The notes under the pieces are model-generated. The model worked only from the letters and a program-made list of their open reading frames with translations. It had not been told where the DNA came from and ran no database searches. Positions 33,419-34,773 of a stretch of DNA of 34,773 nucleotides are shown in pieces (position 1 is the stretch's first letter; each line of letters opens with the position of its first letter). The DNA comes from an uncultured Saprospiraceae bacterium. Lineage in GTDB: Bacteria > Bacteroidota > Bacteroidia > Chitinophagales > Saprospiraceae. The translations under genes were made by a program, and so were the position numbers. The DNA lies in contig CAKZVK010000095.1 in the NCBI GenBank assembly GCA_937921825.1, forward strand, positions 1-34,773, given 5' to 3'.

Positions 33419-34773
33419 TTGACCAAAGATGAAGTATATCAATTGATTGCTGTAGGTGAAGGATTACATCTGGACCTTAAGCGAAGTATGGATAGTAAGC
33501 ACTCTAAAACTATGGTTTCGTTTGCTAATACCAAAGGTGGTAAATTGGTCCTTGGGGTGGAAGATGATGGCACTGTTACTGGGCATACTCTATCTAACTC
33601 CAACCAAGCAAGTATAGAGCAGGTCGCAAGAAATTGTGACCCACCTGTACATATAGAGCTGGAATCTGTTGATATGGATGACGGTCTTAAAGTAACTGTA
33701 ATATCCGTTTCAAAATCGGCAAACCCTCCGCATAGAAGTACTCAGGGATACTTCATAAGAGTAGGTTCAGAATCCATCAAGATGAGTACTGAGCAACTGA
33801 CGGCCTATCTTAATGTGCATGGCAAGTTGGGCTTTGATGAGAGAGTTCGACCTGAACATCAATGGAATCAGGTATACAGTGCTGCCAAAGTAGCTTCATA
33901 TAAATCCTACCTATCAGCAGAAGCTCAAGGACTGGATGATGCCATTGTGCTTCGTAACTTGGGTCTGGTTACTGATGTACATCCAACGAATGCAGGTCTT
34001 ATATTCTTCTCTGAAGATGCAGTGGCTCAAGTGCCACAATTCAGAGTCAGATGTGTAGCCTTCAATGGAACTGATAATGGTAGTGATATCCTTGACCAGA
34101 AAGATTTTGGGCAAGACCTCATACAAGTCATAGAGGACTGTGTAAGTTTCATCAAAAAACATCTTTTTACATCTCTTAAAGTAGTAGGGCTAAAATCGGT
34201 AACAACTTTTGAAATACCAGAAGAAGCCCTAAGGGAAGTTGTGGTCAATGCGCTAGTACATAGAGATTACAATATCAAAGGTGCAAATGTCAAAGTGGAA
34301 GTCTTTGCAGATAGGGTGGAAGTATCCAGTCCAGGTAGCTTGCCTTCTGGTATGGAAGTAAAAGACTTAGGTAAGAGAAGTCTGGCTCGTAATGCAGATA
34401 TAGCAGACGTCTTATCACGTACACCATACATGGAAAAGCTCGGTACTGGTATCGCTAGGATAGGCTCTGCTATGCGAAAAGCAGAACTGGCTAAAGCTGA
34501 TTATCAAGTCACAACTGGCTTCTTTACTGTAGTACTCAACCGTCCACATCGAGGGACAACCCCCGAAGTTACCCCCGATATTACCCCCCAAGTTAAAGCC
34601 TTACTCAAGGTATTAAAAGACGAGATGGGCAGAGCAGAAATAATGCAATTACTAGAGCTAAGTGATTCTAAGTACGTCAGAGAAAACCACATACAACCTG
34701 CTCTTAATCAAGGCCTTATAGTTATGAAGCTGCCTGATACGCCACAGAGCAAGCATCAGAAGTTTAAGCTTAC
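33419..34773 (+). CDS. AlbA_2 DNA-binding / HATPase-like protein of the type I R-M locus (3' partial)
   Basis: The frame from TTG at 33419 is open to the right edge (451 codons visible). Residues ~14-125 are an AlbA_2 (Schlafen-type) domain, with GEGLHLDLKRS, MVSFANTKGGKLVLGVEDD and GYFIRVGS. Residues ~265-345 match the divergent ATPase region, with EALREVVVNALVHRDYN, SSPGSLPSGM and EKLGTGIARI. A TPEV-TPDI-TPQV short repeat (~381-392) precedes a winged-helix-like tail. This is the COG2865-type 'putative DNA binding domain' protein often found inside type I R-M operons, where its role is unresolved. The TAA-A-TTG junction with hsdM suggests coupled translation. Confidence 0.85.
   Translation, partial: MTKDEVYQLIAVGEGLHLDLKRSMDSKHSKTMVSFANTKGGKLVLGVEDDGTVTGHTLSNSNQASIEQVARNCDPPVHIELESVDMDDGLKVTVISVSKSANPPHRSTQGYFIRVGSESIKMSTEQLTAYLNVHGKLGFDERVRPEHQWNQVYSAAKVASYKSYLSAEAQGLDDAIVLRNLGLVTDVHPTNAGLIFFSEDAVAQVPQFRVRCVAFNGTDNGSDILDQKDFGQDLIQVIEDCVSFIKKHLFTSLKVVGLKSVTTFEIPEEALREVVVNALVHRDYNIKGANVKVEVFADRVEVSSPGSLPSGMEVKDLGKRSLARNADIADVLSRTPYMEKLGTGIARIGSAMRKAELAKADYQVTTGFFTVVLNRPHRGTTPEVTPDITPQVKALLKVLKDEMGRAEIMQLLELSDSKYVRENHIQPALNQGLIVMKLPDTPQSKHQKFKL

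Noticed and set aside
1-34773. CRISPR array, insertion sequence, prophage, rRNA or riboswitch
   Set aside because: No regularly spaced repeats, transposase, integrase or phage genes, ribosomal RNA or known riboswitch core were recognised.

Overview
The window is a piece of a Bacteroidota chromosome; a Saprospiria/Lewinella-like origin is plausible, but this is a guess from gene content. Supporting signs seen in the sequence are a gliding-motility/type IX secretion (T9SS) C-terminal domain, a second T9SS sorting domain, many lipoproteins, an ECF sigma/FecR/STN-TonB receptor cassette, a DUF4249 lipoprotein, and promoter elements of the Bacteroidota type (TTG, 17-23 nt, TAnnTTTG). Shine-Dalgarno sequences are not evident and several genes must start at TTG.

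Layout. 1-3.4 kb: 3' part of a giant secreted Ig/PKD-repeat adhesin. 3.5-7.6 kb: housekeeping genes mnmA, a lipoprotein, rimM, a convergent methyltransferase and plsC. 7.7-11.9 kb: an apparent exopolysaccharide module made of a YaiO-like TPR/outer-membrane barrel, a convergent atypical receiver protein, a two-TM HEAT-like protein and a processive family-2 glycosyltransferase with QxxRW; a secreted protein with three CBM-like modules (12.1-14.0 kb) follows. 14-17.8 kb: tesB, a cytochrome c-PQQ sugar dehydrogenase fusion, a DUF3995 membrane protein and mobA. 18-22.6 kb: two overlapping lipoprotein genes, an SdiA-regulated-like beta-propeller and a 1240-aa fusion of a purple-acid-phosphatase-like metallophosphoesterase, a kinase-like module and an Omp85 barrel.

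22.6-25 kb: CBS-domain protein, an unknown protein, a degenerate universal stress protein, tRNA-His and a nickel superoxide dismutase with a Sec signal peptide. Two nearly identical minus-strand terminators lie here, after the CBS gene and after tRNA-His. 25.3-30.6 kb: ECF sigma, FecR, STN-type TonB receptor and DUF4249 lipoprotein, a cell-surface signalling and uptake system. 30.7-31.4 kb: a Crp/Fnr regulator. 31.5 kb: tRNA-Ser(TGA) and a strong terminator. 31.9 kb to the end: the start of a type I restriction-modification locus, hsdM followed directly by an AlbA_2/HATPase protein that runs off the window.

The strongest candidates for under-described biology are the phosphatase-kinase-like-Omp85 fusion, the signal-peptide Ni-SOD whose metal hook is internal, and the YaiO/HEAT/GT2/atypical receiver cluster. 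No CRISPR array, insertion sequence or prophage was recognised.
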